Shown: piece after piece, positions 8,127 to 16,635 of the stretch
Layout of the letters: each line of letters opens with the position of its first letter
Numbering within the stretch: position 1 is the stretch's first letter
Source: JAFMIT01 sp044341215
Lineage (GTDB): Bacteria; Actinomycetota; Actinomycetes; S36-B12; UBA5976
Length of the DNA: 64,000 nucleotides
Direction of reading: 5' to 3'
Assembly: GCA_044341215.1 (NCBI GenBank)
Contig: JBIISC010000001.1
Location: forward strand, 47,065-111,064
The notes under the pieces: model-generated
What the model saw: the letters and a program-made list of their open reading frames with translations, nothing else
Databases searched by the model: none
What the model was told of the DNA's origin: nothing
Made by a program: the position numbers and the translations under genes

Positions 8127-8813
8127 ATGTTACGAACCTGGTTGAGCGTCATCCATCCCTCATGGCAGCCTTTTATCGATACGCAACTAACTAATCTCAA
8201 TGAGATAGTCGAACAAGCGAGCAGAATTTCTCCAGAAACAGAGATACTGCCTGCGGCTGAGCAAGTTTTGAGATGTTTAAGCATGCCATTAACTGACGTT
8301 AAGGTTTTGATTGTTGGGCAAGATCCATATCCAAACGCACAACATGCTTGCGGATTGGCGTTCGCAGTTGGAAGTAACGCTGTTCTAATGCCAAAGAGTT
8401 TGAAAAATATTCAAATTGAATTGGTTTCAGATTTGGGATGCCCAAATAAAGATAACATGGAATTGGTTGCTTGGCATGAGCAAGGGGTTATGTTGCTTAA
8501 TCGTGTTCTAACTGTAAACATAGGCAAAACCAATAGTCATTCGGACATTGGTTGGCAGGAATTTACACTTGAGCTTATAAGGTACATAGATACAAATAGG
8601 CAAGTGGTGGCAATACTTTGGGGAAACTCAGCAATCAGCGTTGAGAAGAATTTAGTGAATGCGCGGATTGTTAAGTCTGCCCACCCAAGTCCTCTATCTG
8701 CTTTCAGAGGATTCTTCGGAAGCAAGCCATTTAGTAAAACAAATGATCTCCTAATGGAATTGGATATAGCTCCTATTGATTGGTGTAGCGCAATGGGAGT
8801 AATTCGCGAGTAA
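8127..8813 (+). CDS. ung: Uracil-DNA glycosylase, family 1
   Basis: Excises uracil from DNA to start base-excision repair. The 228-aa protein has the water-activating loop GQDPYP (64-69, catalytic Asp66), LLNRVLTV, the ILWGNSA strand and the leucine loop HPSPLSA (about 187-193). The residue after GQDPY is Pro rather than the His of E. coli, which is common in actinobacterial Ung. It lies 2 nt after the Nudix-like gene and so is probably co-transcribed with it. Confidence 0.94.
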   Translation: MLRTWLSVIHPSWQPFIDTQLTNLNEIVEQASRISPETEILPAAEQVLRCLSMPLTDVKVLIVGQDPYPNAQHACGLAFAVGSNAVLMPKSLKNIQIELVSDLGCPNKDNMELVAWHEQGVMLLNRVLTVNIGKTNSHSDIGWQEFTLELIRYIDTNRQVVAILWGNSAISVEKNLVNARIVKSAHPSPLSAFRGFFGSKPFSKTNDLLMELDIAPIDWCSAMGVIRE

Positions 8814-8869
8814 GGGCCAGCGCGTAAAGACGTTTTAAGATTTCCACATTGGACTTCGCTAGTAATTCT

Positions 8870-9712
8870 TTAACGCATAAACAACGCGGTGAGTCTTCTT
8901 GTTGTTATAAACAATCCTGCACCAATCATGACCAAGAAATATGCAACTGGCCCAAAAAGGTGTGATGAGACATTTCCTAACATTAAATCGCGAACCAAGT
9001 TCACAGCTTGGGATAAAGGCAAATAATTAACTATGTTTTGTAGCCACTGTGGAAAGACGCTAACTGGATAAAACGTTCCTGAGAAAAGAAACATCGGTAA
9101 CAGTGCAAAGCTAATCCAATTCATTTGGGCAAAGGATTCCAGATACGAAGTGACAGCCATACCAACTGCCGCGAATCCAAATGCAACCAAAAGAGCCGCC
9201 GGTATTGCAAATATCGCGAACGGGCTAACCACAAGTCCGAGAGGGATGCTGATACACATGAAACCTATTGCGTAGACCAGTCCTCGCAAAAGTGCCCACG
9301 CCATTTCCCCAAGTGCTAGATCTAGAGGCCCCATGGAAGTAGCCAAGGTGGCCTGATATTGCTTGCCAAAATGCATTCTAAAAAAAACATTCCAGGTTGA
9401 ATCGTAGATAGCGCCATTCATGGCACTTGTTGCCAGCAGGGCTGGCGCAATGTAGGCGGCATACGAAACCGGTTGGCCTACTCCATCTGTAACTCCACCA
9501 ATCAATTGACCAACACCGAAGCCAAAGGACAATAGATAAAAAACTGGTTCGACAAAGCCCGAAAGAATTACAAACCAGTTAGATGACTTCATCGCAAAAT
9601 AGCCGCGCTGCACTATGACTCGAGAGCGGCCAGAATAGATTCCAGAACCAGCTTTATTGGTTCGACGTTCAGCAATCGCCACAGCGGAATCCATAATTAC
9701 ATTGGTAAGCAT
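8870..9712 (-). CDS. ABC-2 type exporter permease (NodJ/DrrB-like)
   Basis: A 280-aa membrane protein with about six hydrophobic segments and the ABC-2 signature region FLFSGTFYPVSVFPQWLQ in its C-terminal half. It is the last gene of a three-gene minus-strand operon (ATPase, permease, permease). It is paralogous to the preceding gene, which shares FLFSGTFYP and the general layout, so the exporter is probably a heterodimer. The 42-residue N-terminal tail is hydrophilic. The exported compound cannot be told from sequence. Confidence 0.82.
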   Translation of the reverse strand: MLTNVIMDSAVAIAERRTNKAGSGIYSGRSRVIVQRGYFAMKSSNWFVILSGFVEPVFYLLSFGFGVGQLIGGVTDGVGQPVSYAAYIAPALLATSAMNGAIYDSTWNVFFRMHFGKQYQATLATSMGPLDLALGEMAWALLRGLVYAIGFMCISIPLGLVVSPFAIFAIPAALLVAFGFAAVGMAVTSYLESFAQMNWISFALLPMFLFSGTFYPVSVFPQWLQNIVNYLPLSQAVNLVRDLMLGNVSSHLFGPVAYFLVMIGAGLFITTRRLTALFMR

Positions 9713-10554
9713 TAGGCGGCCAAACGTGCGGTAATTTTTCGAGCTCCGAAATAAGCACCAATAAGAAACAGAAGAGTTAAATAACCGAAATGCATAAGCA
9801 TTGTTGCCGCGCCCATGTTGGTTCCATATGTGAACTGTCTACCAATTTCCGTTGCATGCCAAAGAGGCGAGATCCAACCAACTACTTGCAATCCAATTGG
9901 CATCAATTCCAGCGGGTAAAAAGTTCCTGAAAACAAAAACATTGGTGCGATTACGAATCTTCCTATTAATGCGAAATAGCCATCATCGTCTTTAACATAG
10001 GCTGCCACTGCAAGCATCAAGGATGCAAATGCCGTCCCAGCAAAAATGGCAGAAGGGACCAGCGTGAAGATTGACACAAAGTCAACCACCCCAGCAATCA
10101 ATAAAACCAGCCAGTATAGAATTACCGAGAATACAGTTCTAGCAAATGCAGCTATTTGCACGCCATGTGTAATTTGTTTACCAGTTATTGCGGTGGCATT
10201 CATTGCATAAAAATATTTTTCCCAGATAAATCCAGCAAGTACCGGAAAGGTCACTTCATCCATACCGCTCTGGATTGCAGCGCTAGCGAGCAAGGCAGGA
10301 GCTAAGAACAATAAATACGACACACCATTGACTCCTTGGCTGCCAACGTTGGCATCAACCAAAGCGCCTATTCCCAGTCCTATTGAAACTAGATAGAGAA
10401 CAGGATTTCCCAATCCAAAGGCCAAAATCGCTGTCCACCATTTAAACATGTGTCTTATTCGGTACTCAGCTACAAAAAACGCACCCCATCTAGCAACGTT
10501 TTGCACATCAACCAGTTTCAGCGCGCCAACTCTTGGAGTTTGATCAATACTCAC
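9712..10554 (-). CDS. ABC-2 type exporter permease (NodJ/DrrB-like)
   Basis: A 280-aa integral membrane protein, the paralogue of its downstream neighbour. Shared features are WWTAILAFGLGNPVLYLVSIGLGIG near residue 40, a central alanine-rich segment, and FLFSGTFYPLELMPIGLQ in the C-terminal third. Its start overlaps the stop of the ATPase gene (4 nt), and its stop overlaps the next start by 1 nt. The pair would form the membrane channel for that ATPase. Substrate unknown; lipid, drug or polysaccharide export are all possible. Confidence 0.82.
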   Translation of the reverse strand: MSIDQTPRVGALKLVDVQNVARWGAFFVAEYRIRHMFKWWTAILAFGLGNPVLYLVSIGLGIGALVDANVGSQGVNGVSYLLFLAPALLASAAIQSGMDEVTFPVLAGFIWEKYFYAMNATAITGKQITHGVQIAAFARTVFSVILYWLVLLIAGVVDFVSIFTLVPSAIFAGTAFASLMLAVAAYVKDDDGYFALIGRFVIAPMFLFSGTFYPLELMPIGLQVVGWISPLWHATEIGRQFTYGTNMGAATMLMHFGYLTLLFLIGAYFGARKITARLAA

Positions 10555-11480
10555 TCGACCAAACTCCGGCCTGTTAGACGCAAAAAGACGTCTTCTAGTG
10601 AACTTCTTCTAACCAATGAGGTCACTGGATGTAGTCCCATAGAAATTATTTTTGCTAATTCCGCCTCGCCATCTTGTGAGTAAATCAAAATCCTGTCGGG
10701 CAAGATTTCGATTCTCTCTCCGAGAACTTTTATCTGTTGTGAAATGTCGGCATTCTTGTCTGAACCGAAGCGCACTTCCAGAACTTCCTTTGAACTGTAT
10801 TGCTTTATCAATTCTGACGGACTGCCTTGGGCCATAATCTTTCCGTTGTCCATCACGATTAGTCGATCGCATAATTGTTCCGCTTCATCCATGTAATGCG
10901 TAGTTATGACAAGGGTTACACCCTGTTCCTTTAAACGGAAAAGTCGATCCCACAAAATGTGGCGGGCCTGCGGATCTAATCCTGTTGTTGGTTCATCTAG
11001 AAGGAAAATCTCTGGTTCATTCATTAGCCCCCGAGCGATGGTTAGTCGTCTTTTCATTCCACCACTTAGAGAATCAGTTTTCGCATTTCGTTTCTCTTGT
11101 AATTGAGCAAAATCCAAGAGTTCTTCAATCTTTTTTTCAATGTACTTTCGGCTTAAACCAAAGTACCGACCGTAGATATATAGATTTTCGTAAACTTTGA
11201 GTTCAGTATCCAGATTGTCCGTTTGTGGTACTACACCAAGATAAGCACGAATTGTTGGACCGAATTTGTTTGGGTCCATGCCCAAAATCTCTAAATCTCC
11301 ACTAGTTCTTTCCAAGGTTGAAGCAATCATCCGCATTGTGGTTGATTTGCCCGCTCCATTTGGCCCGAGCAACCCAAAAGATTCACCTTTAGTAACTTGA
11401 AAATCAATGCCGTCAACTGCAACGAAATCACCATATAGCTTGGTCAAAGATGAGGCTCTAATAAGTACTTCATCTGCCAC
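10551..11480 (-). CDS. ABC exporter ATP-binding protein (NodI/DrrA-like)
   Basis: A 309-aa ATPase of the NodI/DrrA type, first gene of the exporter operon. It has Walker A GPNGAGKSTT (about 39-48), signature LSGGMKRRLTIARGL, Walker B IFLLDEPTTGLD and the switch histidine in ITTHYMDEAEQL. After the ABC core there is a C-terminal domain of about 80 residues, as usual for this family. The start is a GTG; no strong Shine-Dalgarno or TANNNT box is visible before it, so the start is the least certain part. Confidence 0.88.
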   Translation of the reverse strand: MADEVLIRASSLTKLYGDFVAVDGIDFQVTKGESFGLLGPNGAGKSTTMRMIASTLERTSGDLEILGMDPNKFGPTIRAYLGVVPQTDNLDTELKVYENLYIYGRYFGLSRKYIEKKIEELLDFAQLQEKRNAKTDSLSGGMKRRLTIARGLMNEPEIFLLDEPTTGLDPQARHILWDRLFRLKEQGVTLVITTHYMDEAEQLCDRLIVMDNGKIMAQGSPSELIKQYSSKEVLEVRFGSDKNADISQQIKVLGERIEILPDRILIYSQDGEAELAKIISMGLHPVTSLVRRSSLEDVFLRLTGRSLVE

Positions 11481-11520
11481 GGCTGGGACTCACAATCTGT
11501 TGAAATTACCTACACAAGAG

Positions 11521-11546
11521 TAGAACCCGCCGTTAAGCGGGTTCTA
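11521..11546 (-). terminator. Hairpin downstream of tRNA-Leu
   Basis: A perfect 10-bp inverted repeat (TAGAACCCGC, 6-nt loop, GCGGGTTCTA) just downstream of tRNA-Leu on the minus strand. There is no strong U-run after it, so it may act as a weak terminator or as a 3' processing signal. Confidence 0.6.
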
Positions 11547-11549
11547 ACG

Positions 11550-11633
11550 TGTCCGAAAGGGGACTTGAACCCCTAACCCCTTGCGAGGACTAGCACCTCA
11601 AGCTAGCGCGTCTGCCTATTCCGCCACCCGGAC
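11550..11633 (-). tRNA. tRNA-Leu (anticodon GAG)
   Basis: An 84-nt tRNA. The acceptor stem pairs GTCCGGG with TTCGGAC (two G-T pairs). The anticodon arm is CTAGC-TTGAGGT-GCTAG with anticodon GAG, followed by a long class II variable arm. The T-arm carries GGTTCAAGTCC. The discriminator is A at 11550, as leucine tRNAs require. The 3' CCA is not encoded. Confidence 0.95.
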
Positions 11634-11694
11634 TCGAGCGGCGAACTTTACCAATGCTGAGGATGAACCTTCGCCATACTGGCAGACTAAACCT

Positions 11695-13014
11695 ATGACC
11701 CTAAATACCCCTACCGCGGATATTGATCAAGAAGTTGTGCAGATCACTCAAGAGTTGATTCAAATTGACTCAACCAACTTTGGTGACGGGAGCGGTCCTG
11801 GTGAGGCAGCAGTGGCTGAGTATGTGGAATCTAAACTAAAAGAGCTAGGAATTGATTGCGAGAGGTTCACAACAACTTCAGGAAAACGACAAGGTGTCTT
11901 TGCTCGAGTTGAAGGTTCTGATCCCACAGCAGAAGCTTTGCTTGTTCATGGGCATCTTGATGTGGTACCTGCAGTTGGAGATTGGCAACATGATCCTTTC
12001 GGCGGTGAAATTCACGACGGCATGGTTTGGGGACGCGGCGCGGTAGATATGAAAGACGGCAACGCAATTTTGTTGTCAACAGTAAGAGCTTGGAAGGCTG
12101 CTGGGATCAAGCCCCGTAGAAATATAAATTTGCTTTTTCTCCCAGATGAAGAAGCTGGCGGTAAACATGGAGCTCACTGGTTAGTTGAAAATCGCAAAGA
12201 TATGTTCCAAAACGTTTCCGAAGCAGTGGGAGAGGTTGGTGGCTTCTCCTTAGAAGTTAACAAAGAGTTGCGACTGTATTTTATCGAAACCGCGGAAAAA
12301 GGCATTCGATGGATGAAGCTGACTGCCGAAGGGCAAGCAGGACATGGATCGATGCTAAATAGAAACAATGCCGTCACAGAACTTGCAAAAACTCTAACCC
12401 GAATTGGTCAATTCGACTGGCCAGTTCGACTGACAAAAACCAATGAAGCTTTGGTGCGTGAACTTTCAGAAGCTTTCAAAATTGATTTGGATCCAACGGA
12501 TGTGCCGAGCATTATCAAAGTTCTTGGACCTATGGCTCGACTTATTGGCGCAACTTTTCAAAACTCTGCTCAACCGACGATGTTGGAGGCAGGATACAAA
12601 GTGAACGTCATACCGCAATTTGCAACAGCACAAATAGACGGCAGAGTGCTACCAGGCTTCGAGGACGAATTCGATGCACAAATAGATGAATTACTTGGTC
12701 CAAACATAACCCGCACCGATTCAATTCGAGATATCGCAATGGAAACACCGTTCGATGGACCGACGGTTGATGCAATGGCAGCAGCATTGCGATCAGAAGA
12801 TGATAAAGCTCATGCTGTGCCATATGTCTTAAGCGGTGGCACGGACGCAAAGGCATTCGCAAGATTAGATATCCGGTGTTACGGGTTCATTCCGCTGCAA
12901 CTCCCACCAGCTTTAGATTTTGCATCTTTATTCCATGGAGTTGACGAACGCGTCCCAATCGATTCTCTGCGATTTGGTGCACGAGTTATGGATCGTTTTC
13001 TTAAAAATGCTTAG
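11695..13014 (+). CDS. M20 family metallopeptidase / amidohydrolase
   Basis: A 439-aa zinc-dependent M20 peptidase (dipeptidase, carboxypeptidase or deacylase type), probably cytosolic. It shows LLVHGHLDVVP (about 83-93), GRGAVDMKDG (about 113-122), LPDEEAGG (about 149-156, catalytic Glu and ligand) and the dimerisation segment AEGQAGHGS. An earlier in-frame start at 11581 lies inside the tRNA gene on the other strand and was discarded; MTLNTPTADI at 11695 fits the family. Rv2141c has a similar place near uppP. The stop overlaps the convergent reductase by 4 bp (TTAG). Confidence 0.87.
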   Translation: MTLNTPTADIDQEVVQITQELIQIDSTNFGDGSGPGEAAVAEYVESKLKELGIDCERFTTTSGKRQGVFARVEGSDPTAEALLVHGHLDVVPAVGDWQHDPFGGEIHDGMVWGRGAVDMKDGNAILLSTVRAWKAAGIKPRRNINLLFLPDEEAGGKHGAHWLVENRKDMFQNVSEAVGEVGGFSLEVNKELRLYFIETAEKGIRWMKLTAEGQAGHGSMLNRNNAVTELAKTLTRIGQFDWPVRLTKTNEALVRELSEAFKIDLDPTDVPSIIKVLGPMARLIGATFQNSAQPTMLEAGYKVNVIPQFATAQIDGRVLPGFEDEFDAQIDELLGPNITRTDSIRDIAMETPFDGPTVDAMAAALRSEDDKAHAVPYVLSGGTDAKAFARLDIRCYGFIPLQLPPALDFASLFHGVDERVPIDSLRFGARVMDRFLKNA

Positions 13015-13952
13015 TGGTTTTGCGAAACTTCATTTAAAGCGGCGTAAATTTGCTCTGGCAACTCTGAATTGAGCGCGTGCAAGATTGTGCGCAATTGGGC
13101 TGCGTTACGTGCTCCCGTTATCGCAGAGGTTACGCCTGGGTTTTGCAAGACCCATAGAAGTGCCAACTCCAACGACGTGCAACCCAATCCACTGGCAGCC
13201 GTTGATAACGCTTCGACAGTCTTTTGGTTTGAGTCGGTGAGCATCGAGCGAACGAATTGTCCTAAGTGCGGGGAAGCTGCTCGGCTGTCTGCTGGAATAC
13301 TGTTTCGATATTTGCCCGTTAAAACGCCACGACCAAGTGGTGACCAAGCAAAGAATCCTAATTTTAGGTGGGCGAGAGCATTGAAAATTTCTGATTCTGG
13401 ATCACGCTTTATTAGCGAATATTCATTCTGCGTACCTATGAAGCGACTACTAGAAATTTTTTCAGACAAATACGTGATCTGCCAAGCTGAAAAATTTGAG
13501 ACCGCAACATATCGCGCCTTATTTGAATCGAGAATATGTAAAACGTTCTCAGCTACTGCATCTAATGGGGTCTGGATGTCATGCGCATGGAGAAAGTAGA
13601 TATCGACAAAATCTAGGTTCAAACGCTCTAGGGATGAATCTAGAGCTTTAGATAAATAGATATGTGTATTGTTGATTGATCTTTCCGCGTTACGGATACG
13701 TCCGCCTTTAGTCGCTATGACCAAGTCTTGCCGATTGATCAGATCATTTTCAGCTATGAATTGCCCAAGTAGTTTTTCAGAATTCCCATCAGAGTAAACG
13801 TCAGCGGTGTCGATGTATGTACCGCCGTCTTGTACAAATAAATCAAATTGCTCGCGGGCTTCATATTCATCGGTATCCCGACCCCAGGTCATGGTTCCTA
13901 AACCAATTTCGCTGATTTCTAGCCCGCAATTTGCAATCACTCGTGATTTCAC
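13011..13952 (-). CDS. Aldo/keto reductase
   Basis: A 313-aa NADPH-dependent oxidoreductase of the AKR superfamily, TIM-barrel type. The catalytic tetrad is visible as Asp48, Tyr53, Lys82 (IATKGG) and His122 (FLHAHD). LGTMTWG near the start and GARNAAQL near the end match the substrate and cofactor regions. Physiological substrate unknown. The GTG start follows TAGGCT by 6 nt. It is divergent from uppP. Confidence 0.88.
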   Translation of the reverse strand: MKSRVIANCGLEISEIGLGTMTWGRDTDEYEAREQFDLFVQDGGTYIDTADVYSDGNSEKLLGQFIAENDLINRQDLVIATKGGRIRNAERSINNTHIYLSKALDSSLERLNLDFVDIYFLHAHDIQTPLDAVAENVLHILDSNKARYVAVSNFSAWQITYLSEKISSSRFIGTQNEYSLIKRDPESEIFNALAHLKLGFFAWSPLGRGVLTGKYRNSIPADSRAASPHLGQFVRSMLTDSNQKTVEALSTAASGLGCTSLELALLWVLQNPGVTSAITGARNAAQLRTILHALNSELPEQIYAALNEVSQNH

Positions 13953-13958
13953 AGTGAC

Positions 13959-13964
13959 AGCCTA
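13959..13964 (-). promoter_or_regulatory. -10 box of the aldo/keto reductase gene (leaderless)
   Basis: TAGGCT on the minus strand, 6 nt before the GTG at 13952. Confidence 0.55.
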
Positions 13965-14007
13965 GGGATGTGTGCGGGATAAGTTAGGTAGGCTCCCAAA
14001 TACTGAC

Positions 14008-14013
14008 TAGATT
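14008..14013 (+). promoter_or_regulatory. -10 box of uppP (leaderless)
   Basis: TAGATT, 6 nt before the GTG at 14020. A second possible signal is the short purine stretch GGCAGG overlapping the start. Confidence 0.5.
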
Positions 14014-14019
14014 TGGCAG

Positions 14020-14847
14020 GTGAGTGAATGGTTTATAGCTGTCTTTTTAGGCGTTGTGCAGGGATTAACTGAGTTTCTTCCTATTTCTTCTACAGCACAT
14101 ATATTTCTGATCTCGGAAATCTTTGGCTGGGGTGATCCTGGTGCTGCCTTTACCGCTGTTATCCAATTGGGCACCGAAGCGGCTGTTCTAATCTATTTTT
14201 GGCGAGACATTTCGCACTTGTTGGTTACATTCTTAAAGTCTCTTACCAACAAGGCTGTTCGAAGAACTCAAGATGCTACGTTGGCTTGGGCCTTGGTTCT
14301 TGGAAGTCTTCCAATCGGTGTTGCTGGTTATCTGTTTAAAGGTTTTATTGAAAAAGATGTTCGGAACGTGTGGGTTGTGGCTTCAGCTCTAATAATTTTC
14401 GGATTCGTGCTAATTTTTGTAGAGCGGTTTGCATTCCCTCGTAAATCTAAAATGACCATTGGCACCGGTCTTTTCATGGGGCTCGCACAAACACTTGCCT
14501 TGATTCCTGGGGTATCAAGATCAGGCGCAACTATCTCCGCAGGTATCGCAATTGGTTTGGAACGAAAAACCGCTACCCGGTACGCCTTTTTACTTGCAGT
14601 TCCGGCAGTGTTCGCATCAGGTATGTATGAATTGAGATCGGCATTATCTGAAGATGTCCTTGCCGATATAAGTTTCAGTTGGGCACAAATCTTAGTTGCA
14701 ACCAGTGTTTCATTTACGGTCGGTCTTTTTGTTATCGCTGGGCTAATGCGCTTTTTATCGAAATACACATTTAGTGTTTTTGGTTATTACAGAATTGCAT
14801 TGGGCGTGATTTTGTTAGCCCTCGCATCGTCAGGATTGATTGTCTAA
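14020..14847 (+). CDS. uppP: Undecaprenyl-diphosphatase UppP (BacA)
   Basis: Dephosphorylates undecaprenyl diphosphate to recycle the lipid carrier of cell-wall synthesis. The 275-aa polytopic protein carries both family signatures: QGLTEFLPISSTAH (14-27, catalytic glutamate) and PGVSRSGAT (about 166-174). About eight membrane segments are visible. It heads a tight operon with DUF3090, mshC and pgi; the next gene starts directly after its stop. Rv2136c lies in the same neighbourhood of the tuberculosis genome. Confidence 0.95.
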   Translation: MSEWFIAVFLGVVQGLTEFLPISSTAHIFLISEIFGWGDPGAAFTAVIQLGTEAAVLIYFWRDISHLLVTFLKSLTNKAVRRTQDATLAWALVLGSLPIGVAGYLFKGFIEKDVRNVWVVASALIIFGFVLIFVERFAFPRKSKMTIGTGLFMGLAQTLALIPGVSRSGATISAGIAIGLERKTATRYAFLLAVPAVFASGMYELRSALSEDVLADISFSWAQILVATSVSFTVGLFVIAGLMRFLSKYTFSVFGYYRIALGVILLALASSGLIV

Positions 14848-15390
14848 ATGCGTGAAGTATTTGAGTTCCACCTACCATCAAGATTTGTTGTCGGAACGGT
14901 TGGGCCAGTTGATGAACGAGAATTTTTCATCCAAGCCAAGGACGACAAGCGGCTAGTAACTATTGCTTTGGAGGACACCCAGGCAGATGTTTTGTCACAA
15001 GGTTTAGATCGCATTTTGGATGAACTGCTAAAAATGGGTGTGGATGTGCCTGTATCAGACCCACCCGATTTGGATCTAGAAGCTCTAAGTCAGCCTATTG
15101 ATCTGGAATTCGGAGCTCAATCTATGGGTCTGGCATGGAACGAATTGACCCAACTTGTCACCTTGGAAATTAATGGCGAGTGGCATTCGGAAGATATTCC
15201 TGACGTTGAATCCGACGAACCTGATGGGCCACCTTGTTTGCGAGTTCGGCTAAGTTTGAAACAGGCCAGAGCATTCATTGTTCGGACTAATCGCATCTTG
15301 GCTTTCGGCGCTAAACCTTGCCAATACTGTCAATTACCTCTAGAGCCAGCAGGACACATTTGTCCTCGCGCCAATGGCTACCGACGTTAG
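14848..15390 (+). CDS. DUF3090 family protein with C-terminal zinc-ribbon-like motif
   Basis: A 180-aa protein of unknown function that belongs to DUF3090 and is regularly found beside mshC in actinobacteria. The N-terminus MREVFEFHLPSRFVVGTVGP is characteristic. The end has C158-x2-C161 and H170-x-C172, a likely metal-binding knuckle (CQYCQLPLEPAGHICPRANG). It sits between uppP and mshC with no gap upstream and 15 nt downstream. Conservation with mshC suggests, but does not show, a link to mycothiol. Confidence 0.82.
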   Translation: MREVFEFHLPSRFVVGTVGPVDEREFFIQAKDDKRLVTIALEDTQADVLSQGLDRILDELLKMGVDVPVSDPPDLDLEALSQPIDLEFGAQSMGLAWNELTQLVTLEINGEWHSEDIPDVESDEPDGPPCLRVRLSLKQARAFIVRTNRILAFGAKPCQYCQLPLEPAGHICPRANGYRR

Positions 15391-15405
15391 ATACTCTTAC
15401 ATCTT

Positions 15406-16626
15406 ATGAAGTCATGGAGCTCAGTAGCGTTGCCTGAAATACCAGGTGCTGGAATCGCTCCGCTTCTGAGCGATGTTGCATCAGGGGAGATGTTCAATCC
15501 GGTCGTGGACTGCCAAGCGTCCATCTATGTTTGCGGCATCACCCCTTACGACTCCACCCATATTGGTCATGCAGCAACGTATGTAAATTTTGACTTGCTA
15601 AAAAGGGTTTGGCTCGATGCTGGATATTTTGTCAATCATGTGCAAAATGTCACCGACATCGACGATCCGCTTTTCGAACGCGCAGCAAAGATTGGTGTTC
15701 CTTGGCAGGAGATTGCCAATCGCGAGATTAAACGATACGCAGACGACATGGTTGCGTTGCGTGTATTGCCACCAGATCATTACGCAACAATCACAGAAGA
15801 GTTTTCGACAATCGTTAAAGCCATCCAAGAAATGCTCAAGATGGATATCGCTTACGTTCTTGAAAACGATATATATTTCGACATTTCTGCGAGTTCCAAA
15901 CTTGGATTTGTTTCACACTTTAATTTTGACGAAATGAAGCATCTTTTTGCTGCGCGGGGTGGAGACCCTGAAAGAGCTAACAAGCGCAATGTCCTAGATC
16001 CAATTCTTTGGAAACAATGTCTAGGTGAAGATGGATTCGATTCAGAATTGGGTAAAGGCCGGCCAGGCTGGCATGTTGAATGCGTTGCGATCGCTAACAA
16101 GTTTTCATCTTTGCCATTGTCTGTAAAGGCCGGTGGAAGCGACTTGATTTTCCCACACCATGACATGTGTCAAACGCAATGCAATTCCTGGTTACACGCA
16201 AATTTAGCTAACTCATATATTTATGCTGGAATGGTTTACTACCAAGGTGAAAAGATGAGCAAATCGTTGGGCAATCTGGTTTTCGTGAGCGATCTACTCG
16301 CAGCAGGTGTTGACCCGATGGCCATAAGACTGACGATTCTTACTAATCATTACTCACAAGAGTGGCATTGGAGTGATGAATTGTTAGCAAAGTCCAACAA
16401 CAGACTTAACAATTGGCGCGAAGCATTAGCCTTGGAAAACACTGTTGAGCCAGAAAACTTGTTATTGAGCATTCGTACTTTCTTAGCTAACGACTTAGAC
16501 ACACCGTCTGCAATATCAGCCATTGACTCCTGGGCGTCACAAACTTTGCAAGGCAAAGGCAGTACTCATGGCGGAGCTGGCCTTGTAGGTAGAACACTCG
16601 ACAAATTATTCGGAATAGCACTCTAG
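15406..16626 (+). CDS. mshC: Mycothiol ligase MshC (L-cysteine:glucosaminyl-inositol ligase)
   Basis: Joins cysteine to glucosaminyl-inositol using ATP in mycothiol synthesis. The 406-aa protein is a cysteinyl-tRNA-synthetase paralogue and starts MKSWSS like other MshC proteins. Cys43 (YVCGITPYD) is a zinc ligand, THIGH (51-55) is the HIGH motif, and GEKMSKS (about 281-287) is the KMSKS loop. WHVECVAIA and HHDMCQTQ carry the other zinc-site residues. It lacks the long anticodon-binding extension of CysS. Its presence implies that the organism makes mycothiol. Confidence 0.94.
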   Translation: MKSWSSVALPEIPGAGIAPLLSDVASGEMFNPVVDCQASIYVCGITPYDSTHIGHAATYVNFDLLKRVWLDAGYFVNHVQNVTDIDDPLFERAAKIGVPWQEIANREIKRYADDMVALRVLPPDHYATITEEFSTIVKAIQEMLKMDIAYVLENDIYFDISASSKLGFVSHFNFDEMKHLFAARGGDPERANKRNVLDPILWKQCLGEDGFDSELGKGRPGWHVECVAIANKFSSLPLSVKAGGSDLIFPHHDMCQTQCNSWLHANLANSYIYAGMVYYQGEKMSKSLGNLVFVSDLLAAGVDPMAIRLTILTNHYSQEWHWSDELLAKSNNRLNNWREALALENTVEPENLLLSIRTFLANDLDTPSAISAIDSWASQTLQGKGSTHGGAGLVGRTLDKLFGIAL

Positions 16627-16635
16627 GAGATAAAG

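Noticed and set aside
8814..8869. Terminator between the convergent ung and ABC permease genes
   Set aside because: The 56-nt gap has no hairpin with a U-run on either strand.
8870..11480. ABC exporter operon as an antibiotic-resistance island
   Set aside because: No biosynthetic or regulatory neighbour and composition like the surroundings; substrate cannot be inferred.
11581..11694. Longer N-terminus for the M20 peptidase
   Set aside because: It would start inside the tRNA-Leu gene on the opposite strand and adds non-family sequence.
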